A stretch of DNA of 64,000 nucleotides from Photobacterium aphoticum (GCF_001029435.1 NZ_LDOV01000010.1:62001-126000), one strand, 5' to 3'; counted from the first letter of the stretch, positions 8,055-15,885 are shown. Notes: a model not told the origin generated them from the sequence alone. A program made the numbers and translations.

Positions 8055-8643
8055 GAATATCAACCGTCACGGATAGGTGATCATTATCAATTGGCTGCAC
8101 TTCAGGGTAGGGCACTGCATGCTGAATGCCTTGCATTTCATGTTGATAATATAATGCTGTCATATATTGCCAGCCGTTATATAGCATTGCTACGGATAAA
8201 AGAGTGATAAGTGCAAACCAACCTCGCTCACCCGGGCGATTCACCTGACTAAACCAATGTGTTGCTGCGTCTATTTCAGATAAATCTTCGCTGTCTTCTT
8301 TGATATCAATTTCTTCAAATAAAAGTGAATACCCCACACCCGGCGTGTTCACAAGAATTGTCTTATCTTTATCTTCAAGCGTTTGCCTTGTTCTATTTAT
8401 GAGTTGCGGCAAACTTTCTGTTGAAATATGTGTTGTTCCCCAAACGTGTTCAATAATGGCCACTCTGTTGAGTGTTTGAGGCGCTGCATCATATAAACAT
8501 TTCAGCAGTTGGTATTGTTTGGGGGTTAATACCACTGTGCTGTTAGCAGCCTGAGACGCATCGGTTGTTATCCGGTGTAAATACCGAGTGTCTGCATCCC
8601 ATGAAAAATTCCCTAAAATCAATTTTTTATGGTTTTTATTCAT
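8011..8643 (-). CDS. ToxR/VtrA-like membrane-bound winged-helix regulator 4
   Basis: 210 residues from ATG 8643. Winged helix: LTPKQYQLLKCLYDAAP, STESLPQLINRTRQTL and ILVNTPGVGYSLLF. An acidic linker precedes the membrane helix (WFALITLLSVAMLYNGW) and a periplasmic tail of about 55 residues with ALYYQHEM, VPYPEV and the Cys pair HECIYDKTQRLLKC, nearly the same as regulator 3. The variant CACAAGCTTATTATC lies 81-97 bases upstream of the start. Architecture supports a one-TM regulator that acts with its overlapping partner gene. The inducing signal is unknown. Confidence 0.8.
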   Translation of the reverse strand: MNKNHKKLILGNFSWDADTRYLHRITTDASQAANSTVVLTPKQYQLLKCLYDAAPQTLNRVAIIEHVWGTTHISTESLPQLINRTRQTLEDKDKTILVNTPGVGYSLLFEEIDIKEDSEDLSEIDAATHWFSQVNRPGERGWFALITLLSVAMLYNGWQYMTALYYQHEMQGIQHAVPYPEVQPIDNDHLSVTVDIHECIYDKTQRLLKC

Positions 8644-8723
8644 GATTAAGTGTCATGGTTAAAGGGTGAGAAATGGCCTGATAGTATACGGTGTCTGGTC
8701 GGACATGTGAAGTAGGCACAATT

Positions 8724-8740
8724 TTCACAAGCTTATTATC
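8724..8740. promoter_or_regulatory. Candidate operator D (variant AAGCTTA site)
   Basis: TTCACAAGCTTATTATC shares AAGCTTA-T-x-ATC with candidate operators A, B and C but lacks the GT before AAGCTT. It lies upstream of regulator 4. It is the weakest of the four sites. Confidence 0.3.
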
Positions 8741-8915
8741 ATACATCTACTGATTTTGATTGCTACTATATTCGTAAATAATCTGGTGGTTGAGTGTGGT
8801 GGCAAAAATAAGCATTTATCTGTGCAGTATTCATGCAATAGATATTTTTCTTACACCGTACACATTAATCACTATTTGCAATGATTCCGCATCATAGATA
8901 TTTGGGGAGCAATGT

Positions 8916-9032
8916 ATGTCGAGTGTTTGTCAGCATCGAAACGTCATAAAAATCAAACGTCATTTCTTTCAGCGTCTATGGTTTAAAGCCATTTACCAAT
9001 GCAAAGATTGTGGTGAAAAGATTAAATTCTAG
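8916..9032 (+). CDS. 38-residue zinc-ribbon-like small protein
   Basis: ATG 8916 is preceded by GGGGAG at 7 bases, a strong ribosome site. The product is very basic (RNVIKIKRHFFQRLWFK) and ends with IYQCKDCGEKIKF, a C-x2-C knuckle. A further Cys and His near the N-terminus (SSVCQHR) could complete a zinc site. It runs directly into a second small gene 10 bases downstream and a shared terminator. The coding call rests on the ribosome site, tidy spacing and terminator. The function is unknown, and nucleic acid binding is a guess from charge and the Cys motif. Confidence 0.6.
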   Translation: MSSVCQHRNVIKIKRHFFQRLWFKAIYQCKDCGEKIKF

Positions 9033-9042
9033 GACGGACTGG

Positions 9043-9165
9043 ATGAGTGATAATAAAAAATTATTGCGGAAAAAGATTAAAGATCATCACGCTAAACATT
9101 TAGCAAAAGTGAAAAAACGCGTTTTATCTGAATTTCTCGCACAAAAACAGAGTGAATTGACCTGA
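9043..9165 (+). CDS. 40-residue highly basic small protein
   Basis: ATG 9043 follows AGGACGG at about 6 bases. The product (begins MSDNKKLLRKKIKDHHAKHL) has many Lys and His residues, looks like one amphipathic helix, and has no membrane segment. Its stop is 7 bases before a strong rho-independent terminator. With the previous gene it forms a two-gene transcript of small basic proteins. Neither is recognised. Confidence 0.55.
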   Translation: MSDNKKLLRKKIKDHHAKHLAKVKKRVLSEFLAQKQSELT

Positions 9166-9172
9166 TTATTTG

Positions 9173-9200
9173 AGCACAAGTGAAAAACTTGTGCTTTTTT
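9173..9200 (+). terminator. Rho-independent terminator after the two small genes
   Basis: Nine-base arms AGCACAAGT and ACTTGTGCT with a five-base loop, followed by TTTTT. Confidence 0.85.
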
Positions 9201-9224
9201 GTTACTGGCGATCGGGTTTGGGGC

Positions 9225-9296
9225 GGTTCCGGAATGGTTCCAAACTGATCCCGGAACGGTCCCGAAGCGGTTCTGGAACGGTTCCCGAACGGACTC
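9225..9296. repeat. Tandem 11-bp repeat, GGTTCCGGAAC type
   Basis: Six degenerate 11-base units and a partial seventh. The consensus GGTTCCGGAAC contains the ten-base palindrome GTTCCGGAAC, so every unit can pair with every other. Related arrays occur at 58889-58938 and 60931-60990. No gene is supported here. Confidence 0.75.
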
Positions 9297-9314
9297 ACAT
9301 CGCTTCAAAGTCTG

Positions 9315-9332
9315 TTCGTAAGCTTATGATCC
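9315..9332. promoter_or_regulatory. Candidate operator C (GTAAGCTTATGATC)
   Basis: TTCGTAAGCTTATGATCC shares TCGTAAGCTTA-x-GATC with the palindrome before the CARF gene. It lies 59-76 bases before the Sel1-repeat gene. Confidence 0.42.
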
Positions 9333-9341
9333 TCTATATGT

Positions 9342-9368
9342 ACAATCTAATCATTATGATTAGATTGT
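9342..9368. promoter_or_regulatory. Perfect 12-bp inverted repeat before the Sel1 gene
   Basis: Arms ACAATCTAATCA and TGATTAGATTGT with a three-base loop, followed by a short T run, ending 22 bases before the start at 9391. It could be an operator or a leader hairpin; on the plus strand it also resembles an AT-rich terminator. It sits just right of candidate operator C, which favours a regulatory role. Confidence 0.5.
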
Positions 9369-9390
9369 TTTTAATTAATGGAGAGAACCA

Positions 9391-11049
9391 ATGTCACAGA
9401 TCCATACATATACTCACTCACACACAACCCATTCGTCACAGGGGCAACGAGCAACAGCGCACAATCGATGCCTGCAAGCGCAAGGAAATTTCCATTTTCT
9501 GCAGCCGGAAATGAATGACTTGTACCAGCAAGCCATTCAGGCCGAAAAGTACTTGTACGCAGATAGTCAATCGAGTTTGGCGAAAATGCGTTTATTCGTT
9601 GAATTAGCGTGTCATGAGCTTGGCCGTCATTTCAAACTTAAGCCACCTGTGCATGGTGATCTGTGCAATAAGATCAATATGTTGTCTACTCATGGTAGTG
9701 TGGAGGTCTGGGTGACGGATACCATGCACCGTCTGCGTGAGGCAGGGAATCGCTCCGTGCATTTGCTTGAGGTCAACGGCCATTATGTTGCACAGCAGCA
9801 GGTGTCGCGTGGGCGTATGCAAGCACTGATGGTGGAGTTACATGATCTGGCCAAGTACGTGGCCAATAAACTGCTTGGTGTACGAGATAGCGAATTAGCA
9901 GAGTGGTGTGAGCCTGAGCAAACGGAGATCGCTGAATGGGTGACCGATGCGCTTAATGGCCAGCAAGATGCCAGTTTCGCTTTGGCGGAATACTGTTACG
10001 CACAGCTTGCGGCATTAACCGAAACCGGTGATGAAAAGTGGTGGAACAAGACACTCTATGCTGATCGTCAGCGTGATTTGGCTTACTGGTTAGAAAAAGC
10101 ACACGCGCAAGGCCACCCAAAAACATGGCTCTTGTTGGCAAACAGTTATGCCAGTGGCAAGTTGATGCAAACCGCAGAACGCGATGCGAAGTTGTGTTTT
10201 AAACGTGCTCTCGAAACCGATTGTGATGGGCAGGCGGCGTACGACTATGGTGTCTATTTGCGAAACCAACAGCAGTCAACATTGGGCTGGGAGATGATCA
10301 CGCAAGCGGCTGCCAAAGGCCATCATGAAGCACTGATGGCGATGCAAGAAAAAACCGCAGGTACGGCAGATTATTCGGCTTGGGTGCAAAAAGGCCTTAC
10401 CTCAGAACAACTGACGGCCTACACCCTGGATGCTTTCCATAAGCTAGAAACGTATATCAATACGCCTGATGCGAGTGAAGAAGAGAAAGCCATTTTGCAT
10501 AAACAATTGCGCAGTGCTGTGATCACCGGCTCTGCCAAGCGCGCTCCTGGTATGGCATTTATCCAGGCATACGTGGATGGTCATGGGTTAGGCAATAAGC
10601 TGCTGACTCAACCTGAGATGGCGGAAAAAATGGTGGCAAGTTATGACGCATTGCCGGGGTGTTTATCCTATCACTCGCTGTTGTTTGCTGTGATTTGTTC
10701 AGGAGAAGGGCATTACGATGTGCTGCGTAAAATCTATCAACGCGCGCTGTCGCAATCTGTGGGTGAAGACGCTCAAGCGGACGTGAAATTCAAGATGGCA
10801 CAACAGGCGATTGCCGAGTTTAAGTTGAAAAAGAAAGTGGCGACACCGACGAAGATGCATATTTTGCTGAAAGAAGCGGCAGATGCGGGCCATAAAGAAG
10901 CGCGTGCGTATATTCATTCTGCCGAAGGTAAAGCATTGCTGAAAAAGTCAGGCTATGAAACAGCAGGGCGCATGCGACCGAAAAGTGCCGTGCAGAAAGC
11001 GAAGGATAAAAAGAAACGTCAATCAGCCAAGAAAGCCCGCAAGCAGTAA
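9391..11049 (+). CDS. DUF4145-like / Sel1-repeat protein
   Basis: 552 residues from ATG 9391, with GGAGAG 6 bases upstream. After a Gln/His-rich leader, residues 41-150 (from MNDLYQQAIQAEKYLYADSQ) resemble the helical DUF4145 domain. The rest holds Sel1/TPR-like repeats such as LAYWLEKAHAQGHPKTWLLL and AAYDYGVYLRNQQ, and ends in a Lys/Arg-rich tail (KDKKKRQSAKKARKQ). There is no signal peptide or membrane helix, so it is likely cytoplasmic. DUF4145 modules are common in nucleases and defence-related proteins, and Sel1 repeats bind proteins. No enzyme motif is visible. Candidate operator C and an inverted repeat lie upstream. Confidence 0.65.
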   Translation: MSQIHTYTHSHTTHSSQGQRATAHNRCLQAQGNFHFLQPEMNDLYQQAIQAEKYLYADSQSSLAKMRLFVELACHELGRHFKLKPPVHGDLCNKINMLSTHGSVEVWVTDTMHRLREAGNRSVHLLEVNGHYVAQQQVSRGRMQALMVELHDLAKYVANKLLGVRDSELAEWCEPEQTEIAEWVTDALNGQQDASFALAEYCYAQLAALTETGDEKWWNKTLYADRQRDLAYWLEKAHAQGHPKTWLLLANSYASGKLMQTAERDAKLCFKRALETDCDGQAAYDYGVYLRNQQQSTLGWEMITQAAAKGHHEALMAMQEKTAGTADYSAWVQKGLTSEQLTAYTLDAFHKLETYINTPDASEEEKAILHKQLRSAVITGSAKRAPGMAFIQAYVDGHGLGNKLLTQPEMAEKMVASYDALPGCLSYHSLLFAVICSGEGHYDVLRKIYQRALSQSVGEDAQADVKFKMAQQAIAEFKLKKKVATPTKMHILLKEAADAGHKEARAYIHSAEGKALLKKSGYETAGRMRPKSAVQKAKDKKKRQSAKKARKQ

Positions 11050-11118
11050 CACCGTTTATGCACTTTTTTACACCTGACCTATAGATTAATTAAGGACTAA
11101 TACGAAAAGGTCGTGTGT

Positions 11119-12171
11119 ATGGGCATGATAGGGAATCAGCCTAGAGATAAGGCCACAGTGCCTTCCTCTGTTTGCTTATTTTATGTTGTATTCTTGTTGT
11201 CTCTCGGGGTATTACAAGGGTGTGGCAATCGCCTGTTTTATTACCCCTCGACACCGGAAACTGTTCATCCGGACATGCGTCTGGTGTCTTCGACCTCTGG
11301 CAATCAACTGGCGACACGTTGGTTGGTGACTGACTCGCTAAATCCGAAAGGTATTGTGCTGCATTTTCATGGTAACAGTGGGCACATGGATGCGACGCAA
11401 GAGAAGGTCAGTTGGCTCACCGACTATGGTTATCATGTGCTGATCTTTGATTATTCAGGCTTTGGTCATTCCACCGGAAAGGCGAGGGATGAGGCAATGT
11501 ATCACGATGCCCGCTCTATGTTGGCCTTCAGTGCCGATGTCCAAAAACAATCTGGATTGCCTCTGTTTGTGGTGGGCACATCCACTGGCGGCAATGTTTT
11601 TTTGCGTGCGTGGGCCGATCAGCCTATTCCCCTTGCGGGCATGATCATCGACTCGTCGTTTACCAGTTATGTCGATGTCGCGGCATTTACCCTTGATCAA
11701 TATTGGTTGGGGGGAAGCTATGCGTGGATGGCAGATTGGTTAATGCGTGATGATTACGCAGCGGCAAGGGCGATGCCCCGTTTATCCAGTGCGCCAGCGT
11801 TAGTGGTGCATTGTGTGGAAGACACCGTGGTCCCCATCCGTACCAGTGAGCAGCTATTTGCCCAACTTCCCGCAACATTGCCAGAAGCCTTATCAGAGCC
11901 TTATTGGGGGCAAGCCGATGTGCGTGTTCGCCATCAAAAAGACAAGCAACACAAACAGTTTTGGCGTTTGGATGGCTGCCAACATGCGCGGGCGATGACG
12001 AATGATTTTCCGTATGTGCAGCAGCAGATCGCCGCATGGTTAGACGAAGTCAGTGGACAGGGTAGTGCTCTGGCTGGTGAGTCGAAAGATGAGAATAGAG
12101 TTGAACAGATAAATGAGCAGGCAGCCAGTGATAGCGAAATGTCACTGACTGCACACAGAGAAAACCCTTAA
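11119..12171 (+). CDS. Lipoprotein alpha/beta hydrolase
   Basis: 350 residues. ATG 11119 is chosen because AAAAGG lies 8 bases upstream; GTG 11113 is too close. The signal peptide ends in the lipobox LQGC, so the protein is probably lipid-anchored. The fold shows HFHGNSGHMD (oxyanion loop), VLIFDYSGFGHSTG, the nucleophile elbow GTSTGG with catalytic Ser, and late Asp (CVEDTVVPI) and His (DGCQHARAM) candidates. It resembles the BEM46/YtmA-like serine hydrolases; the substrate is unknown. The C-terminal 45 residues are acidic and repeat-poor. Its stop overlaps that of the convergent methyltransferase by 4 bases. Confidence 0.78.
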   Translation: MGMIGNQPRDKATVPSSVCLFYVVFLLSLGVLQGCGNRLFYYPSTPETVHPDMRLVSSTSGNQLATRWLVTDSLNPKGIVLHFHGNSGHMDATQEKVSWLTDYGYHVLIFDYSGFGHSTGKARDEAMYHDARSMLAFSADVQKQSGLPLFVVGTSTGGNVFLRAWADQPIPLAGMIIDSSFTSYVDVAAFTLDQYWLGGSYAWMADWLMRDDYAAARAMPRLSSAPALVVHCVEDTVVPIRTSEQLFAQLPATLPEALSEPYWGQADVRVRHQKDKQHKQFWRLDGCQHARAMTNDFPYVQQQIAAWLDEVSGQGSALAGESKDENRVEQINEQAASDSEMSLTAHRENP

Positions 12172-13391
12172 CCGGCTTTCAGTTCCAGCAGGGTGTGGCC
12201 CAGGCCGATGTCATCGGTACGAGTTGCCACAACAAAACCGGCTTCTTCCACCAATTCCAAGAAATCTTCACTGCGGTAGAAACGGCTGTTACCGTTCGCC
12301 AGACAGGTGAAGTACAACGAGGTCGCATTCAGGCTGTAAGCCGCTGCGTCATAACGTTGTGCGTCCCAGAACAATTCCAGAATATATACCGTTGCATTGT
12401 CGTCCATTGCCGCACGTACACGACGTAGGATGCTCAGAATTTCCATTGGCGAGAAACAATCCAAGAACTGGCTCATCCACCAAATATCGGCGCCTTGTGG
12501 CAAGCTCTGGGTTTTGTCCAGCATGTTGGCCGGGTAGCCGTGAATGCGATCGGCAAAGCCAGCTTGTTCTGCATTGGTCAGTGCCATCTCAATTTGCTGA
12601 GGCAAATCAATGATGGTGACATTCACATCCTGATCGTGCTGACAACACTGCAAGGCCCACTTGCCCGTATTGCCACCAATGTCGAACAGACGCTTTGGTT
12701 TGTTGGCAAATACGCGTTCCAGCAAAATAGGGAAAGAGCGATCGGAATAGAAGTGGTCGAAGTTGAACCAGCTTTCTTTGGCTTTTTCAGGCAGACGAGA
12801 CAGGCCTTCATAAATGGTTGGCCAGTCACCGAGCTCTTTCAGGCCGGCAGGTGTGCCTTCTTTGATGGCCTCGGTCAGGTGCATCATCGCGGCATAGCAA
12901 ACGTCGGCAGTGAAATCGAGATTGGCACGCGTCATGCCATCATTTGCCAAGAAATACCCTAAATTTGCCAGGATGTAGTTGGGTTTGTTCCACGTCACGA
13001 TGTGTGCACTCAATGCCATGTCGAGTAACACTTTCACACCGTATTCAGAGACGTCAGTTTGCTCTGCGATTTGCTTGGCATCTAAGCCATGTTTACCGGC
13101 CGCATCCAGCGCAGCGAGAATGCCGAGATCACGCAAAGTACGTGCGGTATGAAAGACGATAGGCGCAAAGGCAAGCTTTTGAGCTTCTGTTTTGGCCTGT
13201 AGAGCATTGAGCGGATCATGTTGATATGAAGTCACAATAAATTCCAACAGCGTAATAGGTAATATTTCTTCATGATCCAAATAGCTCAGATCTGAGCGAC
13301 GTATTTTAATTAACGACACTGGGCTTTCAAGTGCTTGTTGGCAAAATCCGGATAATTCAGAGGCGTACTTTAAAATAAACGCGGATAACAA
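12168..13391 (-). CDS. SAM-dependent O-methyltransferase of the aryl polyene cluster
   Basis: 407 residues. The start is TTG 13391, supported by GAGGG 7 bases upstream; no nearby in-frame ATG gives a full-length protein. An N-terminal dimerisation and winged-helix region (LDAKQIAEQTDVSEYGVKVL) precedes the methyltransferase_2-type catalytic domain with the SAM loop LFDIGGNTGKWA, the acidic IIDLPQQ and WWMSQFLDCF. Aryl polyene clusters often encode a methyltransferase that methylates the aryl head group, and that role is inferred from position. It is transcribed away from the main APE genes, and a gap of about 650 bases lies between them. Confidence 0.78.
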   Translation of the reverse strand: MLSAFILKYASELSGFCQQALESPVSLIKIRRSDLSYLDHEEILPITLLEFIVTSYQHDPLNALQAKTEAQKLAFAPIVFHTARTLRDLGILAALDAAGKHGLDAKQIAEQTDVSEYGVKVLLDMALSAHIVTWNKPNYILANLGYFLANDGMTRANLDFTADVCYAAMMHLTEAIKEGTPAGLKELGDWPTIYEGLSRLPEKAKESWFNFDHFYSDRSFPILLERVFANKPKRLFDIGGNTGKWALQCCQHDQDVNVTIIDLPQQIEMALTNAEQAGFADRIHGYPANMLDKTQSLPQGADIWWMSQFLDCFSPMEILSILRRVRAAMDDNATVYILELFWDAQRYDAAAYSLNATSLYFTCLANGNSRFYRSEDFLELVEEAGFVVATRTDDIGLGHTLLELKAG

Positions 13392-14041
13392 GCTGTTGCC
13401 CTCATAATGTGTAAGGGGAATATAATGGAAATATCAATTAACAAAATTTACAGCGGTGTTAGTTAAGTGTTAAGGCGGAGGTGTTCAACACTGATAAATA
13501 ACGCATTGCGGGTTTATGAATACGTAATAAGGGGGCGTTGATTCTAATGCAAGTAGTTGCTTATTGTGTCGCTGAGTACGTTTCATGCTCGGAAAATTTT
13601 GCTAATGGGGCTCTGCGATTTTCAGTCTTGCTGTATGTAAGCCCGTAGTCTGTTGAGAAGGGGATGAGCCGGGATAGCATGAAATCATGCTGCTCATAAG
13701 GTAAGTGGTTACTCGCCTTTCAACCGTAACTCGAAACACACGTCTGATCATTCATCACTGACAAAAGGGCGTCACCACGCTATTTTTTTGAACATAATGC
13801 GTCTGAGATTTTCGTGATAGGACGTTTAAAATCTCCATGCGTCATTATTATTAGGCGGGACTGTCTGTGTTTTATACAGATATATTCTTCTGAGGTGGGA
13901 ATAACCGTTTGTTTGTATAAATTCAACGTCTATCTATACCAAAAAGCGTTCAGAAATATTATCCTAGGCGGCCGCTAAGGCAGACCATTGTCATTGCTCA
14001 AATAGATAGCATGATTTGATACAGAGCAGGTGAAAGCGCAG
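13392..14041. promoter_or_regulatory. Divergent control region of the APE cluster
   Basis: About 650 bases with no supported gene, between the leftward methyltransferase and the rightward APE operon. It must contain both promoters. A short dyad AGCATGAAATCATGCT occurs near 13675. I could not recognise a known operator. An untranslated leader of several hundred bases on the APE side is possible. Confidence 0.5.
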
Positions 14042-14785
14042 ATGAATACCGTACATTTTGATATTGCAGATTGGCATGCGCTATCGCCAGGGCTAAATAC
14101 GCCGCAGGAATGGGCACTATGGGCCGTCAATAACAAAACGTGGCCTGCCGATCCTGCGCCTGCAGATTTCAGTGCGATTCCTGCCATGATGCGCCGTCGT
14201 ATGAGTCACTTAAGCAAGTTGGCCGTACAAACCGCAATGACCCTGATGCACGATCAGTCGGTTGATTTTATCGTATTCTCCAGTCGTCACGGCGAACTGC
14301 ACCGCACCGTTACCCTGCTGCAAGATGTGCTGCGTGGCGATGATGCCTCACCGATTGCCTTCTCTCAATCTGTACACAATACCGCTGCCGGCCTTTTCAC
14401 CATTGCAACCAAGCAAGCTATTCCCGTGACCTCGATTGCCGCCGGTGAACAGTCTTTACATGCGGCTTTGATTGAAGCTGCCGCTTACTTAGCGGAAAAC
14501 CCAACGCACCGTGTCTTGGTGGTGGATTTTGATGAGCCTCTGCCTGCGCCTTATGGCGTGTTTGATGGATTGCTTCACCAAGGATTTGCACTGGGCATGA
14601 TCCTGACGCATGGCAACCACATCGCGCTACGTTGGCAATCGTCAATTCAACCATCAACGCAATCGGCAGATAATGCACACGATGCAGGTTTGCCACAAAC
14701 ATTGTCCGTGATCAGTCAGTTGGCACAGGACAAAACAGCGTGGTCGATTGCGGGTCGCCGTCAAATCTGGCACTGGGCACGTTAA
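14042..14785 (+). CDS. apeC: APE beta-ketoacyl synthase chain-length factor
   Basis: 247 residues from ATG 14042, with AGGTGA about 9 bases upstream. It resembles the N-terminal half of a ketosynthase (PSPV: SPIAFSQSVHNTAAGLFTIA, VTSIAAGEQSLHAALIEAA) but has no catalytic Cys; the equivalent position is in AAGEQS. Such proteins pair with a true ketosynthase and limit chain length in aryl polyene and type II polyketide systems. It is the first gene of the rightward operon, 3 bases before the acyltransferase gene. Confidence 0.8.
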   Translation: MNTVHFDIADWHALSPGLNTPQEWALWAVNNKTWPADPAPADFSAIPAMMRRRMSHLSKLAVQTAMTLMHDQSVDFIVFSSRHGELHRTVTLLQDVLRGDDASPIAFSQSVHNTAAGLFTIATKQAIPVTSIAAGEQSLHAALIEAAAYLAENPTHRVLVVDFDEPLPAPYGVFDGLLHQGFALGMILTHGNHIALRWQSSIQPSTQSADNAHDAGLPQTLSVISQLAQDKTAWSIAGRRQIWHWAR

Positions 14786-14788
14786 ACC

Positions 14789-15613
14789 ATGGCGGGTTTG
14801 AGTTCATTAACGCTCGGTCAGCGATTGAATAAAGCATGGCGCGTGGTCGCGACCGGGTTTTGTTTTGCGCTGTTTGGCATTGGCGCCTTGTGCCTCACCT
14901 TTGTGGTGTTCCCGTTACTCACTGGCACCATGAAAGCCAGCGAGCAACGTGAACAACGGGTACAAGCGATCATTCAACGGGCATTTGCCTTGTTTTGCCG
15001 TACCATGCGTTTTGTTGGTGCCATCGATTATGCCTTTATTGGTGAAGCAGAGTTACAGCAAGACAGACATTGTTTGATTGTTGCCAATCACCCGAGTTTG
15101 ATTGATTACGTGTTGATTGGCTCGCGCTTACCGCAGTGCGATTGCTTGGTGAAAGCCGCTATTTGGCACAACCCGTTTATGCGCGGAATCGTGAAAGCGG
15201 CAGGGTATATCCCTAATGTGGATCCGGAACGCTTGATGGAAGCCTGCAGCGCCCGCTTAGAGACAGGCAACGTGCTGCTGGTATTCCCAGAAGGGACGCG
15301 CACCACACCCGGTGAAACACCCACTTTACAACGTGGGGCAGCACAAATTGCCGTGCGCACCCAGGCAGACTTACGGGTGGTACACATCACCGTGAGTCCC
15401 GATTTTTTAACGAAGCAGGCCAAGTGGTATCAGGTGCCTGATCGTAAGCCCTTTTTTCGGGTGGAAGTGAAAGAGAAAATCGCCATTGCGCCGTTTCTTG
15501 ACGCGACCGATTCCCCGACCACTGCGGCGAGACAACTGAACCGCCATTTGGCGCAGGTCTTGTTCCCGCAGGCAGACACGTCACACAACGAAGTATTTGA
15601 GAAAGAAGGTTAG
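14789..15613 (+). CDS. apeD: APE lysophospholipid acyltransferase-family protein
   Basis: 274 residues. An N-terminal membrane segment (GFCFALFGIGALCLTFVVF) is followed by the PlsC-type motifs NHPSLIDY (the catalytic H-x4-D) and FPEGTRTTPGE. The family transfers acyl groups to glycerol or sugar hydroxyls at the membrane. In APE clusters it is thought to help lipid-anchor the polyene. The end of the gene overlaps the ribosome site of the first carrier protein gene. Confidence 0.85.
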   Translation: MAGLSSLTLGQRLNKAWRVVATGFCFALFGIGALCLTFVVFPLLTGTMKASEQREQRVQAIIQRAFALFCRTMRFVGAIDYAFIGEAELQQDRHCLIVANHPSLIDYVLIGSRLPQCDCLVKAAIWHNPFMRGIVKAAGYIPNVDPERLMEACSARLETGNVLLVFPEGTRTTPGETPTLQRGAAQIAVRTQADLRVVHITVSPDFLTKQAKWYQVPDRKPFFRVEVKEKIAIAPFLDATDSPTTAARQLNRHLAQVLFPQADTSHNEVFEKEG

Positions 15614-15614
15614 A

Positions 15615-15872
15615 GTGGAAGCATTACACAACGAACTAAAGACGCTGATTATCGAGTCATTGAACCTTGAAGATATCACCGTTGATGACATTGAAACCGA
15701 CGCGCCATTGTTTGGTGACGGTCTGGGTTTGGACTCTATCGATGCCCTTGAATTGGGTCTGGCGATCAAAAAGCAGTACAACATTGCGATTGATGCTGAT
15801 GATACGAACACCCGTCAGTACTTTGCGTCAGTCGCGAACCTGGCTGATTTTATTGCTGCAAACCGCGCTTAA
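15615..15872 (+). CDS. apeE: APE acyl carrier protein 1
   Basis: 85 residues from GTG 15615, chosen because GAAGG lies 5 bases upstream and it follows the previous stop by one base; the longer frame from TTG 15597 adds an unlikely basic leader. The phosphopantetheine site is DGLGLDSIDALEL, with the modified Ser in LDSID. It is a helical acidic carrier of about normal size. Its role is to hold the aryl starter or the growing polyene during synthesis. Confidence 0.9.
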   Translation: MEALHNELKTLIIESLNLEDITVDDIETDAPLFGDGLGLDSIDALELGLAIKKQYNIAIDADDTNTRQYFASVANLADFIAANRA

Positions 15873-15885
15873 GAGAGAGTGACCC

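Noticed and set aside
1742-8643. Calling the cassettes toxR/toxS
   Set aside because: The regulators have periplasmic tails of only about 55 residues and the partners differ from ToxS; the architecture is shared but sequence identity to ToxR is not clear.
9225-9296. Reading the GGTTCC array as part of a gene
   Set aside because: Frames through it are low-complexity, without ribosome sites, and the array lies after a terminator.
13660-13700. Dyad AGCATGAAATCATGCT as a terminator
   Set aside because: No T run follows, and it lies in a divergent control region; an operator is possible but unsupported.
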